Shown piece by piece: positions 47,201 to 55,550 of a DNA stretch of 64,000 nucleotides. This DNA comes from a virus. The position numbers and the translations under genes are program-made. The notes below the pieces were generated by a model. The model did no database searches and was not told where the DNA came from. It saw nothing but the letters and a program-made list of their open reading frames with translations. Position 1 is the stretch's first letter. Every line of letters begins with the position of its first letter. The stretch is from positions 186,001 through 250,000 of the IMG/VR virus record IMGVR_UViG_3300005965_000002; one strand, 5' to 3'.

Positions 47201-49002
47201 CTGTGCTTAATTCCCCTGAGACTCTTATTCTCGATGGTTATGAAAAGTATGGCACGCAGGCCTCTTTAAAGTCCAATAGAAATTTATTAGATCAGTACGG
47301 GCTCACTTTTAGTCCTGAATATCTATTGGACAAAGATAAGAATGTCATTCTTAATGATAAATATTTGGAAAAAGAATTACCTGCAAATACTGTGCTGTAT
47401 GAGGGCACTCCTCTTTTTATAGAAACATTCACAGATGACGGGCATTATAAGAGATTTATACTCCCTGATGGAGAAGATACTTATGAGGAGGCTGATGAAT
47501 ACACTCACGACCTTAAGGCTGGATTTAGTATTATAGATCCAGATCAATCAGGATTCATCGATGAAAACCCTATTTGCGAATATGATAAAAACGAAAAACT
47601 GAATTTTTATTCTGACCTCAAGATAGTTGAGTTTGATAATGGGGGCTATGACGCACATCTGGCATCCATTTCAGAAGGTAGCAGATCTCTACCTTTCTCT
47701 TTTTCATATGTGGATATCTATTATCCTAATAGAGAGCTCAGAATTAACGATTATCTGGATTATATAAATCTGCTTCCTTCAGAAATTGAGACAGGTAGAG
47801 CCCAGACATTAAACGGATCTAAGACCATCAAAGCCATAGATAAAAATTGGCTTACTCTCCATAGAGGTGATGCAATCACTTTTAAGGAAGTACCCATAAC
47901 TGAATGGGATGATGATTCCAAAGAATACGTGACCACATATGAGGATGTAGTATATACTGTAGTTGAGATCATCGATTATCAAACAGTAAGGCTGCACACC
48001 AGTTTTAAACATAAAACGGGACGCTATGATTATCAGATAGTTAGAGATTCTGTGATTGCTGTGGACGTGTTGCTGCCGGGCGGTAACTATGTAGTGAATA
48101 ACGGCGTAACAGGTAAGGTTGGAAATCTAAATAGAGAGCTCGTATTTAAAGAATCTACTGGGTTTGGCTATGGCTTACCAGAGTCCGTACTAAAAAATTT
48201 ACCTGGATATTCAGGTGCTGGTTTTTCCTTGAATTTTCCGGATCCTGACCCCGATCCTTATCCTCGTAGCCCAGACAACCCTTATATTACAGGTTTACCC
48301 GCAGGATCTGAGCTATTAAGCTCTGAGATTATTAAATGGGATGGAAGTTCAGTCTATAATGTAACAGGTTCTCTGTCAGGATTCACAGGACCAAGTGGGG
48401 CTGTTGATCTCGGTTTGACTGGTCCTACGGGATCTTATAACCCCCTAATAGTAACCGACGATGACAAATATTTTGTCCCAAGTGCTGTAACTGGTACATA
48501 CGCCTCCTATAGTGAAGCAGAATACAGGGTACAATGGAGAGATTGGGATCAGGACTTAGTGCTTATTTCTTTTGGCGGGGGGACTGGTGCTGGTGGAGAA
48601 ACCTCTCCTAGTGGTATTTTATTAGAAGATCCTATTAACATGACCGATGATATAGGGGACAGTATAAGAAGAAGTTATTGGGATCCTAATAAGTATAGAG
48701 CTGGAGAAACAGGTATTATTCATAATTACTATTTTGGAACATTATTAGAGATGTCTGAAGACGAGGACTCTACTGTAGATACTACTTTAAATACGGACGC
48801 TCTCATAGCGTTAGATAGCAATGAGGCTATGTATTTAGATTATCTCTATTTAAATGACCCCTATACTGGAATTAATAACGCCGTATCTGCTTTAAATTTA
48901 AATAGCGATACATATCCTCTCTATACTAGGTTCGTAAGAGAAATATTACACGATAACTCCCTTAAGGTCACAGAAATTAAAGAGTTCGGTAGAACGAGCT
49001 AA
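44299..49002 (+). CDS. Large baseplate/tail protein with gpI-like N-terminus
   Basis: A 1567-aa protein. Residues about 25-215 resemble the P2 gpI/DUF2313-type baseplate domain: NIQARLLRNLPSNYPR, a helix with LLYKAIAEEIARLQ, then YLYQILGDLLFLGE. In other phages this domain links wedge and fibres. The remainder is a chain of beta modules. Two tandem copies of a small barrel-like unit lie near residues 260-395 (IILEDGKVLIYSSDT and IITLSDNSKIVYNSDT). Two copies of a W-x-x-x-x-x-x-D-x-(V/I)-x-(I/F) unit ending Y-x-Y-(K/Q)-I-(I/V)-R lie near 780-855 and 1165-1255. A short Gly-X-Y patch (GFTGPSGAVDLGLTGPTG) is near 1360. It follows the fibre gene by five bases. Confidence 0.58.
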   Translation: MRNISQISNQDRVGESRTDTGIEFQKNLREVTNNIQARLLRNLPSNYPRTTNTNLALLYKAIAEEIARLQVSLSNINLDQYHEGTRTKYLYQILGDLLFLGERSINEKLTDVEYREYLLKIRNAYLGGSGKDNLESSVSEILGLPVKLKELYLELRKPDTVYNLKDTNKIFFDILMDSVSASSNIGDLLEDLNFFISLIRPAHVLYDTRLIWTDEFKNNDQKCTFEYVTNPIAETVYDTEIAYVVTYDLKKLYKLESSGSGSGYGVITKIEGDTEKIILEDGKVLIYSSDTDYFEKDGSEVSSASLSDFSVGDPVEYSATKDSSSNSSVIKSDWSYSGTISDIDESLSIITLSDNSKIVYNSDTLFYTRDGNGEYRTFFSTIEIGDELVFKAEKFTSEFTFYNTPEEVKDNYYAQFDRTVRSKPYFQENVKKKLKTINNLSEGYHVINENGVAKVVKVDGSFYKFLNEKYYKEISVTRFDLFIDGVFKQELEYEEPEIVPSLSEIKSIFIDVYGYTEIIEPDSNWEIKKTTTKKYKEAQDGGSLMTTSDDSMHLCDRKGSCYLTPFYEDTRKYFTWPSLQLISGFIKIDYDTDEDGDNAEDKLIDGYSEDTTGKSTPAYFNISSDPNSYSMPSLPMFSAEGDLAEASDLVVYLDGLKVDNAISSVDPWTGEVTLNFLPPYYTTLRIDYYYAKRYPNPVQYREEFKTDIVDDEENVGGEFSIIPQNGVVKRLYWPYEISDPLMYGDSRDYNVNLFPILNREGHLADVDDIKVSVGYTVVAGTLEADEGSSSLTSTETNWDEVQDNDTVIIEAPNYLDQEIIYNINSVESSEEITIDANFGVDSGTYSYKIIRYVTVENAVESVRPLLGHVRINFLPPSGSIIKFDYYYTHFERKYRFVPDFVDAFSRTTDTAWVYNGSGYLLDAFYGPRFGYSHIYDQGVTGIQEPVIDFEKIKKIGYRYRAFMLSESSVLNSPETLILDGYEKYGTQASLKSNRNLLDQYGLTFSPEYLLDKDKNVILNDKYLEKELPANTVLYEGTPLFIETFTDDGHYKRFILPDGEDTYEEADEYTHDLKAGFSIIDPDQSGFIDENPICEYDKNEKLNFYSDLKIVEFDNGGYDAHLASISEGSRSLPFSFSYVDIYYPNRELRINDYLDYINLLPSEIETGRAQTLNGSKTIKAIDKNWLTLHRGDAITFKEVPITEWDDDSKEYVTTYEDVVYTVVEIIDYQTVRLHTSFKHKTGRYDYQIVRDSVIAVDVLLPGGNYVVNNGVTGKVGNLNRELVFKESTGFGYGLPESVLKNLPGYSGAGFSLNFPDPDPDPYPRSPDNPYITGLPAGSELLSSEIIKWDGSSVYNVTGSLSGFTGPSGAVDLGLTGPTGSYNPLIVTDDDKYFVPSAVTGTYASYSEAEYRVQWRDWDQDLVLISFGGGTGAGGETSPSGILLEDPINMTDDIGDSIRRSYWDPNKYRAGETGIIHNYYFGTLLEMSEDEDSTVDTTLNTDALIALDSNEAMYLDYLYLNDPYTGINNAVSALNLNSDTYPLYTRFVREILHDNSLKVTEIKEFGRTS

Positions 49003-49013
49003 TAATCTATTAA
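49001..49013 (+). promoter_or_regulatory. Candidate late promoter motif, copy 4
   Basis: ATAATCTATTAAT... here read from the second base of the stop codon region as A-A-T-A-A-T-C-T-A-T-T-A-A-T (49001-49014); the 13-base core occupies 49002-49014. It is followed by CAAAAG, as copy 1 is followed by TAAAAG. It sits at the start of a 72-base gap, 60 bases before the ATG at 49075. Confidence 0.45.
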
Positions 49014-49025
49014 TCAAAAGTACAT

Positions 49026-49046
49026 ATATAGAGTGTATCTCTATAT
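49026..49046 (+). promoter_or_regulatory. Perfect 8-bp inverted repeat in 5' leader
   Basis: ATATAGAG (49026-49033) and CTCTATAT (49039-49046) form a perfect 8-bp stem around the loop TGTAT. It lies between the promoter-like motif and the strong GAGGAG ribosome-binding site. It lacks a following T-run, so it is not a typical terminator. It could be a 5' mRNA stem-loop or a protein-binding operator. Confidence 0.45.
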
Positions 49047-49074
49047 CTAAATTAAAATTTAAGTGAGGAGCATC

Positions 49075-49656
49075 ATGGCCCTGTTTAAAGAGATTTTAAA
49101 GAAAACCAAGCCACTAGGAATGTTGTTTGGTTCGGCGTTGCGTTACCAAGAGGAAGGTCCCAAGGTGAAGGGTCATCTTACTATACATTTGTATGAGGGT
49201 GGCAAAGAGATCTATTCATATGAAAAGCACAATATTATTGTGAATAGTGCTTCTATTCTTATTGCTCAATTGTTAAAAGATAATACAGAACCCGATAACG
49301 GGATTTCTTATCTTGGGGTCGGCAGCGGATCTGGTGGTTGGGACCCTTTTGACCCACCCGCCCCTACTACCTCTCAGACTCAATTAGAGAATGAGTTCTC
49401 AAGAAAATCTATTGATTTAAAGAGCTTTGTAGATCCTGACACTGGAGAGCCCACAACAACTCCTACGAATATAGTCGATTATTCGGTCACATTTGGGGAA
49501 GCTGAAGCCGTAGGTCCTATTATGGAGCTTGCTTTATTCGGTGGTGACGCTACATCTTCTTTGAATTCGGGGACAATGGTAAATTGGAGAACCTTCCCGG
49601 TGATCAATAAGACAAACTCTATGATCATGACTATTATTTTTAGAATTACTTCATAA
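49075..49656 (+). CDS. Conserved-looking virion structural protein, 193 aa
   Basis: I place the start at the ATG at 49075 because GAGGAG (49065-49070) sits four bases before it; a GTG at 49063 lies inside that site. The sequence has an exposed basic N-terminus (MALFKEILKKTKP), then a beta-rich body with the phrases HNIIVNSASILIAQLL, YLGVGSGSG and, after an insertion, E-N-E-F-S-R-K. This pattern (N-x-I-x-x-x-A-x-x-x-I-A, then a G-x-G-S-G strand, then E-x-x-R) is one I associate with phage tail or capsid decoration proteins. The exact role is not identified. It has its own leader with hairpin and strong ribosome-binding site, so high expression is plausible. Confidence 0.55.
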   Translation: MALFKEILKKTKPLGMLFGSALRYQEEGPKVKGHLTIHLYEGGKEIYSYEKHNIIVNSASILIAQLLKDNTEPDNGISYLGVGSGSGGWDPFDPPAPTTSQTQLENEFSRKSIDLKSFVDPDTGEPTTTPTNIVDYSVTFGEAEAVGPIMELALFGGDATSSLNSGTMVNWRTFPVINKTNSMIMTIIFRITS

Positions 49657-49657
49657 T

Positions 49658-50629
49658 ATGAAGCATTTACTTAAAAAGATATCATATAGTAGGTCCAAGG
49701 TAATAGGGCATGTTAAGATAAAGGATGATAGCTTAGCTATCCTATCGGAAAACAGCTCTGTACGGTATATTCTGAATGGTTGCGAGGTGTTTACCGGGCC
49801 TTTAAGAGAAGCATCCAAGGACGTAAACACCTCTGTCATAGCAAGTTTAGTGGCGGTTCTAAAGAGTGATGACGATAGCAAATTAAGTTTTTATTCGGGG
49901 GACTGGAAGAGCGCCCCCGATCATTATTTAGAAAAGACAGTAAACTATATAAAGGCCTCTATAGATGAAAATAAATTTTCTGTCTATAAAAAAGCTACTG
50001 ATGCTAAGAACATGGAAAAGGCGCTAAATATTGACGTAGCTATGCCGACAGATATTCAGGAGGCGGATAAGGTAATAAAAAACAACACGGTAGTACTGTG
50101 CTCTATAATGAGAGATGCTATGCGCGTGTTGCAGAAAGCCTTGGATCATGGTACCCTTTTATGTAGGAAAAAATTGGTACCAAGCATGTGGGGGGCAAAA
50201 GATACTCAAAAGTTTATTAATGAGATCAAATATCAAATTATCGATAATAAGTGTCTTTGGTCACAAATGGAAATTCTTTATGTAACCATGACAAAGGCCG
50301 TCAATAGGTTAGTAATAAAACTGAATGAGAATTTAAAAGAAAATGCTCAATTTATTACTGAAGTAATTATTCCTGATATCATAAAATGCTACGAGGATAT
50401 GAAAACAATTATAGTAAAAGCGGTAACGATACTCACTCCTCTTATTTACGTTGATGACATTTTTCATAAGAACACCACATATCCCGCTACTTGGTTTTTT
50501 ACGGAAGAAGTATTAGACGGGTTACGGGAAGAGTATAACAAGCTAATAAAGTTCTTGACCCAAATACCTGTTATTGAGACTAAAGTAATCTACCCGTTAG
50601 ATTTTTATAAACTTCAGATATCCTATTAA
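49658..50629 (+). CDS. Hypothetical virion-region protein, 323 aa
   Basis: Starts one base after the previous stop. No family is recognised. The N-terminal 60 residues are beta-like and basic (KHLLKKISYSRSKVIGHVKIKD). The rest is mainly helical and charged, including CSIMRDAMRVLQKALDHG, a long helix at about 225-270 (KAVNRLVIKLNENLKENAQF) and a hydrophobic helix TIIVKAVTILTPLIYVDDI near 255-275 that is too mixed to call a membrane span. It sits between two structural genes, so it is probably structural or an assembly chaperone. Confidence 0.5.
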   Translation: MKHLLKKISYSRSKVIGHVKIKDDSLAILSENSSVRYILNGCEVFTGPLREASKDVNTSVIASLVAVLKSDDDSKLSFYSGDWKSAPDHYLEKTVNYIKASIDENKFSVYKKATDAKNMEKALNIDVAMPTDIQEADKVIKNNTVVLCSIMRDAMRVLQKALDHGTLLCRKKLVPSMWGAKDTQKFINEIKYQIIDNKCLWSQMEILYVTMTKAVNRLVIKLNENLKENAQFITEVIIPDIIKCYEDMKTIIVKAVTILTPLIYVDDIFHKNTTYPATWFFTEEVLDGLREEYNKLIKFLTQIPVIETKVIYPLDFYKLQISY

Positions 50630-50641
50630 TAGGAAATCCTA

Positions 50642-53600
50642 ATGAGCGATAATTTTGGAACAAATCAGAATCGTGTATTAGACGTAGAGAATCGTAGCCT
50701 GGACAATGTTGTATTCCAGAATAGGATCCCAAGTCTTACGTCTGAACTCAACCTAATAAATCAGATATCAAACGATAAGACTCAAAAGGTTCTGAAGTCT
50801 ATATATCCTTCCGGTTGGTTGAAGGTAGATAGTATAGATCAGTTATCTGATAGCATTACTGAGAATAATGCTAGAAGTGGACAGGTTCTATGCTCTTCCT
50901 CTTATGGATCTAATACCTTTAAATTAGTATCTACGGATATGTCGAATGTAGCGGTAGTTAATGGGTGGCCTATATTAATTCAAAAGACAATTCCTGAAAA
51001 ACCATATGACCTAGTTAAAGATCTTATTTCCATAAAATTGCCCCCTAATTCTGGTTCATACAGGTATGATGTAGTTTTTCTAGAAGTATGGAGAAAACTT
51101 GTAGGAGAAAGTGATTTAATATACCCGTACGGAAATGTCCAGGCTCCCTCTTCCTTAGATAAACAGATAGTATGGGATAGTGTCGGGATTGAAACCACAA
51201 AGAGAGTGCAGCTACAGTATAGAATTAGAGATAAAATAGACAGTGCCTATACTAGCAATATTGATTTTAACCAGTACCCCGAAGGGTTAGGTTCACCTCA
51301 GATAAAAGCTATAGGGGGAAACCCAGACGGAACCTTTACTACTTACTCTTTTACTAATGCAGGAGTAAAAGATCCGGGATTATATATAGCCGGGACAGGA
51401 TCAGATGCTGACAAAATAGCTTTAAATACAGTAGACGGTTTTGTGTATGCTATTCCAATGTTTGTCGTCTACAGAAGAGCTAACTATGATTATAGCACAA
51501 ATAAAATCCATGGTGCTAAAGTAACTAGTAATAATACTCGTTCCGACCGTCCTGATGGTAAAAAATTAGATTTAATATATAGTTCAGATATTGTAGACCT
51601 GCGACATACGTCACTGTCTAGTAACGGTAACCTGGATAGCATTTTAAAGAGAAGTTTCAGAAAACTAATATCAGGAAATCTGAGAACAAAAATAGGAAAA
51701 GTATTTGGGAACTCTGGGTCTAGGTATACGGCTTCCGGGGGCTCCGAGATACTTAAAATAGAGCAACTGAACGGGAGCGGTAGTTTACCAAACATTGGAA
51801 GCGGAAGTGATTCTGGTGCAAATTCTGTAAAAAGAACACAATTTTCTTTTGCTTCGGGTTACTCAAAAAGAAACGTAGTTCAACTTGATATCTCTCCCGA
51901 AAGTACATGGCATACTAACGAAATAAATCTTAACACTTATTTTATCCAATCTTTCGGGACTATAACAGACGTGACTGGAATTTTTTATGTAGATAGTTCA
52001 AGCAGTCCCGCGACTAGCGACGGTATCGATATCAGTTGGGATTATGCTGATCCTGATCCAAGCGATAAAGTCTATGTAAAATATAAAGCAACTACTATCT
52101 ATAAATTAGTTCAGAATAATTCATATTCTAATACAGACCAGATAATTGAAAAAGACGCTAACTCTATAACACTTGCTAGTGGAAGAAAATTAGATGTATC
52201 AGGAACTGTCTCTTATAAATCTAAAGATTTAGAGGGCAATACGGAGGCAATAACTAGTGTTGACTTATCTGTAAATGATTATATAGAATACGAAGATGAT
52301 CCCTATATAGAGTTTACAAACCAAGCACCTATAAGCGGTAAAAGCACTACAGATGTGAAAGTTTTTGTAGAGTTTGACTTTTACTATAACGAGAGCAATA
52401 ACGGTTTTAAGGATTTGCCTAAAAAGATACTAGAGGTTAATAAAGATTATCGAGTGCCTATTCCTGTCAGAAATAGCGATGTCTTGTTGAGGTATGATAA
52501 TGACCTCAATCTATTAGAGTTTAATAACGGTTTAGCCTCCGATGGTACCTCCGAGAACGATTATGTTCATTATGCAGGTGGTAACGAAACTGAAAATTAC
52601 AATTTTGGTGTGGACTTAGTAATCCACCGAACAATCGACGTTAGATCTGGAGGATTTTCTATAGAGTGCGAGAACGGAAAATTAAACGGGTATCCGGTTT
52701 TAGGCGTAAAAACAGTACAGTATAAAGAACTCGGAACTTGGTCAGACCCTATTTCCTTTAGTCTACAAATGGAAAGAACTACTTCTTCAATTTTTTATAT
52801 AAAAAGTACAGGATTATCTGACGGTTCTTATGAGTTTAAAATAACACTCTCTGTAGGATCTAATGAATTTGGGTCGTTTAAGTTTTTCGAAACAAGTCAT
52901 CAAGCAAGAGGTGTCGTAGATACGTATGAATTAATAGAGATTGATGCTTCGGCTGTTAGTAACGGATCGGCAGATTGGGTAGTTGAAAGCTTAGACAAGC
53001 CTTTCATAGCTTTTTCCTCAAAGACATTTAATTCTAACCCTGTAGAATCACAAGCATATGTATATGTTAGAAGATCTGATCACTCAACTTATTATGCTGC
53101 TGAATCCTTCGAGCTGTACCACCCATCAGCAACTAGTGACCCTGCTAATAGCTTTTTACCGGTAGAACCCGATCAATATGGAGAAGATTATTTACCAAAC
53201 AGATTAAAAATAAAACTGAGAAATCCTTTGGAAATTCTTGATGTAAAAGTAGTAGCACTCGTACGAAGCTACGTAGAGTCTGGAGAGGGCGCTTATAATT
53301 TCGTTTTGAATGTTTCTCCGTATCAGGGAAGGTTAGAGTTATCAACAGATAAGTTTTACGGAAAAATAGTAGCGCAAGGCCCAGCGCTAATAACCACATC
53401 AGGGTCTGGTAAAATTAGTAACTACACCTACTCTAAGGGTTCTGTAACAGTAATAAATAACTCAAGAACAGTTAATGGAAAAAATACTGATTGGGTCCAG
53501 GACTCAGGAGCTACTTTTAACGTTCTTTCAGGGGACTACATTTCGATCAATGGTTCCAATTACTATAGAATTGAAGAGGTTCAACCTACACACCTGACTT

Positions 53601-54211
53601 TATCAGAAAAGTTCTACTCACCCTCTGGGGCTCCTTCTGCAAATTCATCATATCAGATTGTAAGACTTGATGTCCCAAAAAGTTATTTAGCTAATGTAAT
53701 CGATAGAATGCCAACCCTTAAGTTAGAAAATGATTACCAGGCTAAATCTACCCTTATGGATGTAGGAAATATTGAAACTGATATATATGAAACAAATCCT
53801 CGTTTAGTAGGCCAATCACCTCTTGATGCCGCTACAAATGATTTTACGGTGGGTGATTCATCAAGTATAAGGTTGCGTGGCTTTTCTAATTTTAAGCTTA
53901 CTTTGTCAAACTCCTCAGAATTTTTTGGTAAGAAAACTACTTCTATAGAATATGAAAAAATGAAAGCTATGATTGATGATAGCTCTTTAGAGTGGAGTAC
54001 CGAAGAAGGAGTAAAAAAGGTTTATCAATCCTATATCCTTAACGCTGCGGTTAGCAGTAATCCCTCAGATTTAAGTGGTAAATTATATATGGTTGTTATT
54101 GCTAACGAAACAGGATTAAAAAGCGGAGCAACTATCCTAAATGGAAATTCAGAAATAGATGTTGTCGATTTGTTCGAGTTAGAGGGAAGACCGATCATTA
54201 AAACTGTATAA
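50642..54211 (+). CDS. Large tail protein, paralogue of the propeller protein
   Basis: A 1189-aa protein with AGGAAAT upstream of ATG. Its first ~330 residues match the two flanks of the propeller insert in the 1491-aa protein (PSGWL, VNGWPI, VFLEVWRK, YPYGNVQAP, ETTKRVQLQYRIR, AIPMFVVYRR, SSDIVDLRH, LISGNLRTKI), here without any propeller. Later regions are beta modules: a barrel-like unit near 500-555 (ITLASGRKLDVSG) and a W-x-x-D-x-G unit near 935-1010 (TVNGKNTDWVQDSG through YQIVR). Both are also found in the 1567-aa protein. Likely a second baseplate-attached tail or fibre-anchoring protein. No enzyme motifs are visible. Confidence 0.62.
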   Translation: MSDNFGTNQNRVLDVENRSLDNVVFQNRIPSLTSELNLINQISNDKTQKVLKSIYPSGWLKVDSIDQLSDSITENNARSGQVLCSSSYGSNTFKLVSTDMSNVAVVNGWPILIQKTIPEKPYDLVKDLISIKLPPNSGSYRYDVVFLEVWRKLVGESDLIYPYGNVQAPSSLDKQIVWDSVGIETTKRVQLQYRIRDKIDSAYTSNIDFNQYPEGLGSPQIKAIGGNPDGTFTTYSFTNAGVKDPGLYIAGTGSDADKIALNTVDGFVYAIPMFVVYRRANYDYSTNKIHGAKVTSNNTRSDRPDGKKLDLIYSSDIVDLRHTSLSSNGNLDSILKRSFRKLISGNLRTKIGKVFGNSGSRYTASGGSEILKIEQLNGSGSLPNIGSGSDSGANSVKRTQFSFASGYSKRNVVQLDISPESTWHTNEINLNTYFIQSFGTITDVTGIFYVDSSSSPATSDGIDISWDYADPDPSDKVYVKYKATTIYKLVQNNSYSNTDQIIEKDANSITLASGRKLDVSGTVSYKSKDLEGNTEAITSVDLSVNDYIEYEDDPYIEFTNQAPISGKSTTDVKVFVEFDFYYNESNNGFKDLPKKILEVNKDYRVPIPVRNSDVLLRYDNDLNLLEFNNGLASDGTSENDYVHYAGGNETENYNFGVDLVIHRTIDVRSGGFSIECENGKLNGYPVLGVKTVQYKELGTWSDPISFSLQMERTTSSIFYIKSTGLSDGSYEFKITLSVGSNEFGSFKFFETSHQARGVVDTYELIEIDASAVSNGSADWVVESLDKPFIAFSSKTFNSNPVESQAYVYVRRSDHSTYYAAESFELYHPSATSDPANSFLPVEPDQYGEDYLPNRLKIKLRNPLEILDVKVVALVRSYVESGEGAYNFVLNVSPYQGRLELSTDKFYGKIVAQGPALITTSGSGKISNYTYSKGSVTVINNSRTVNGKNTDWVQDSGATFNVLSGDYISINGSNYYRIEEVQPTHLTLSEKFYSPSGAPSANSSYQIVRLDVPKSYLANVIDRMPTLKLENDYQAKSTLMDVGNIETDIYETNPRLVGQSPLDAATNDFTVGDSSSIRLRGFSNFKLTLSNSSEFFGKKTTSIEYEKMKAMIDDSSLEWSTEEGVKKVYQSYILNAAVSSNPSDLSGKLYMVVIANETGLKSGATILNGNSEIDVVDLFELEGRPIIKTV

Positions 54212-54222
54212 TGGGATAGAAA

Positions 54223-55380
54223 ATGAGTACTATAGAGGAAAGACTATATAAGGCAGTAATGGCCGCAGATGCAAAAGATGTTTTAGATGCTCAGCCCGCT
54301 AATAATCCGACAGTACTAAGGTACTATTATTATGAGACGTCTATAGCCGCAAATGATATTAATCAAATAGATTATGATAGAGTATTTGAGGTTGTGTCAA
54401 AAGCCAATGATCCATCAGCTATTAAGAATGTTATATCTCGTTTAGAAAAAAGCTTAACTGGTGGTGATAAAGGTGATAATTTTGGTTGGACTAATTTGGT
54501 AGTTAAGGCTGATAACTATAATGGAAGAACGGTTGTATACAGATGCGGCTTGCGTAGAGATGGGCAGCAAGTTATTAACGCAAATAGAAAAGCGATTTCT
54601 GAAGATGGCGCTAATATAAATCTGGATGATTTCGAGAATAAATTTAACTTATTTGTAAGTCAGTTTGGCGGCAAATATGTGAATGTGCAGTTTGGTCCAA
54701 ATGATTATTTTGTAGAAGGTGAGCCGGAAGAAGAACATTTAAAAATGTTATTGAAAGCCGACATTAACTATAATAGGAAGAATAAGCCTGGCCAAAGCGG
54801 GGTGCAAAAGACATCGCAAGAGTTTATGAGAGATTTATCAAATCTTAGATTATTTTTGATACCGCAGAACCAGCTTGCGTCTCCTGATTATCAATTAGCA
54901 CAGACAGATGAGTTTGCTGGTATACCAGGGCAGTTAGAAAAATTAAAACAGATAGCAGATAAGAGATTAAAGGAACTAGGCTCAGAGCAACCGGAAGAAG
55001 AATCCCTGGGAGAAAAGATGAAAACGGATAAACCGAATAAACCTAAAGAACCAATGACTACTGAAAAATCGAAAGATAAATATGTACAAGCCTCTGTTGA
55101 CGACTACACCCATGAGTATACTGGCGGGTTTGATATTATGCAGAGGTTAGTGAGAGACCAGCATAAAAAAATGAAAGTCCGTAAAGAAGCTCAGGATACC
55201 TCCAAGCAAATGCACCAGAAGGCTAAGAAGTACGAAGAAATTGCTAAGGTATTAAAGGACACTTCCCAGAAATTACAGCAAGTAGAAAAAACGGTTGAAC
55301 AAACTGAGTCCGCATATTCCCCTAATAAGTATGCCTCAATGACACAGCGCGTTTTAAAAAAGTATATGCAGGAATTGTAA
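54223..55380 (+). CDS. Hypothetical protein with C-terminal coiled coil, 385 aa
   Basis: Last gene before the only sizeable intergenic region. Residues 1-240 are mixed alpha/beta with no recognised family (for example RTVVYRCGLRRDGQQ and KYVNVQFGPNDYF). Residues 240-295 form a low-complexity Lys/Glu/Pro linker (TDKPNKPKEPMTTEKSKDK). Residues 305-370 are a strongly predicted coiled coil (KKMKVRKEAQDTSKQMHQKA and following). It could be a structural, scaffolding or DNA-packaging accessory protein. A hairpin with a T-run follows its stop, suggesting the structural transcript ends here. Confidence 0.5.
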   Translation: MSTIEERLYKAVMAADAKDVLDAQPANNPTVLRYYYYETSIAANDINQIDYDRVFEVVSKANDPSAIKNVISRLEKSLTGGDKGDNFGWTNLVVKADNYNGRTVVYRCGLRRDGQQVINANRKAISEDGANINLDDFENKFNLFVSQFGGKYVNVQFGPNDYFVEGEPEEEHLKMLLKADINYNRKNKPGQSGVQKTSQEFMRDLSNLRLFLIPQNQLASPDYQLAQTDEFAGIPGQLEKLKQIADKRLKELGSEQPEEESLGEKMKTDKPNKPKEPMTTEKSKDKYVQASVDDYTHEYTGGFDIMQRLVRDQHKKMKVRKEAQDTSKQMHQKAKKYEEIAKVLKDTSQKLQQVEKTVEQTESAYSPNKYASMTQRVLKKYMQEL

Positions 55381-55390
55381 AAAAGTAAAC

Positions 55391-55418
55391 AGGTTTAATC
55401 AGATAAACCTAATGTTTT
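55391..55418 (+). terminator. Rho-independent-like terminator after structural block
   Basis: AGGTTTA (55391-55397) and TAAACCT (55404-55410) form a perfect 7-bp stem with loop ATCAGA, followed by AATGTTTTT. It lies 10 bases after a stop codon, between the structural and replication gene blocks. The stem is AT-rich, so strength is uncertain. Confidence 0.55.
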
Positions 55419-55483
55419 TAAAAAAGTTAATGAGTCCCCGTTTTTGGATTTTTTCTAAAAAAATAGTTTTTGATGCTTTAAGT

Positions 55484-55512
55484 TCGTATTGCTGATCAGT
55501 ATATTAATACGA
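55484..55512 (+). promoter_or_regulatory. Inverted repeat and possible promoter/operator of replication operon
   Basis: TCGTATT (55484-55490) and AATACGA (55506-55512) are perfect inverted arms. Between them lies the 8-bp palindrome CTGATCAG (55492-55499) and a TATATTAAT run that resembles the 3' half of the structural-region motif. No convincing -35 box is seen. An AGAGGACC ribosome-binding site follows before the ATG at 55551. The rest of the 170-base gap (55381-55550) shows no gene. Confidence 0.35.
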
Positions 55513-55550
55513 GCACAAATAGTTTATAGATTAAGAGGACCACAGATTAA

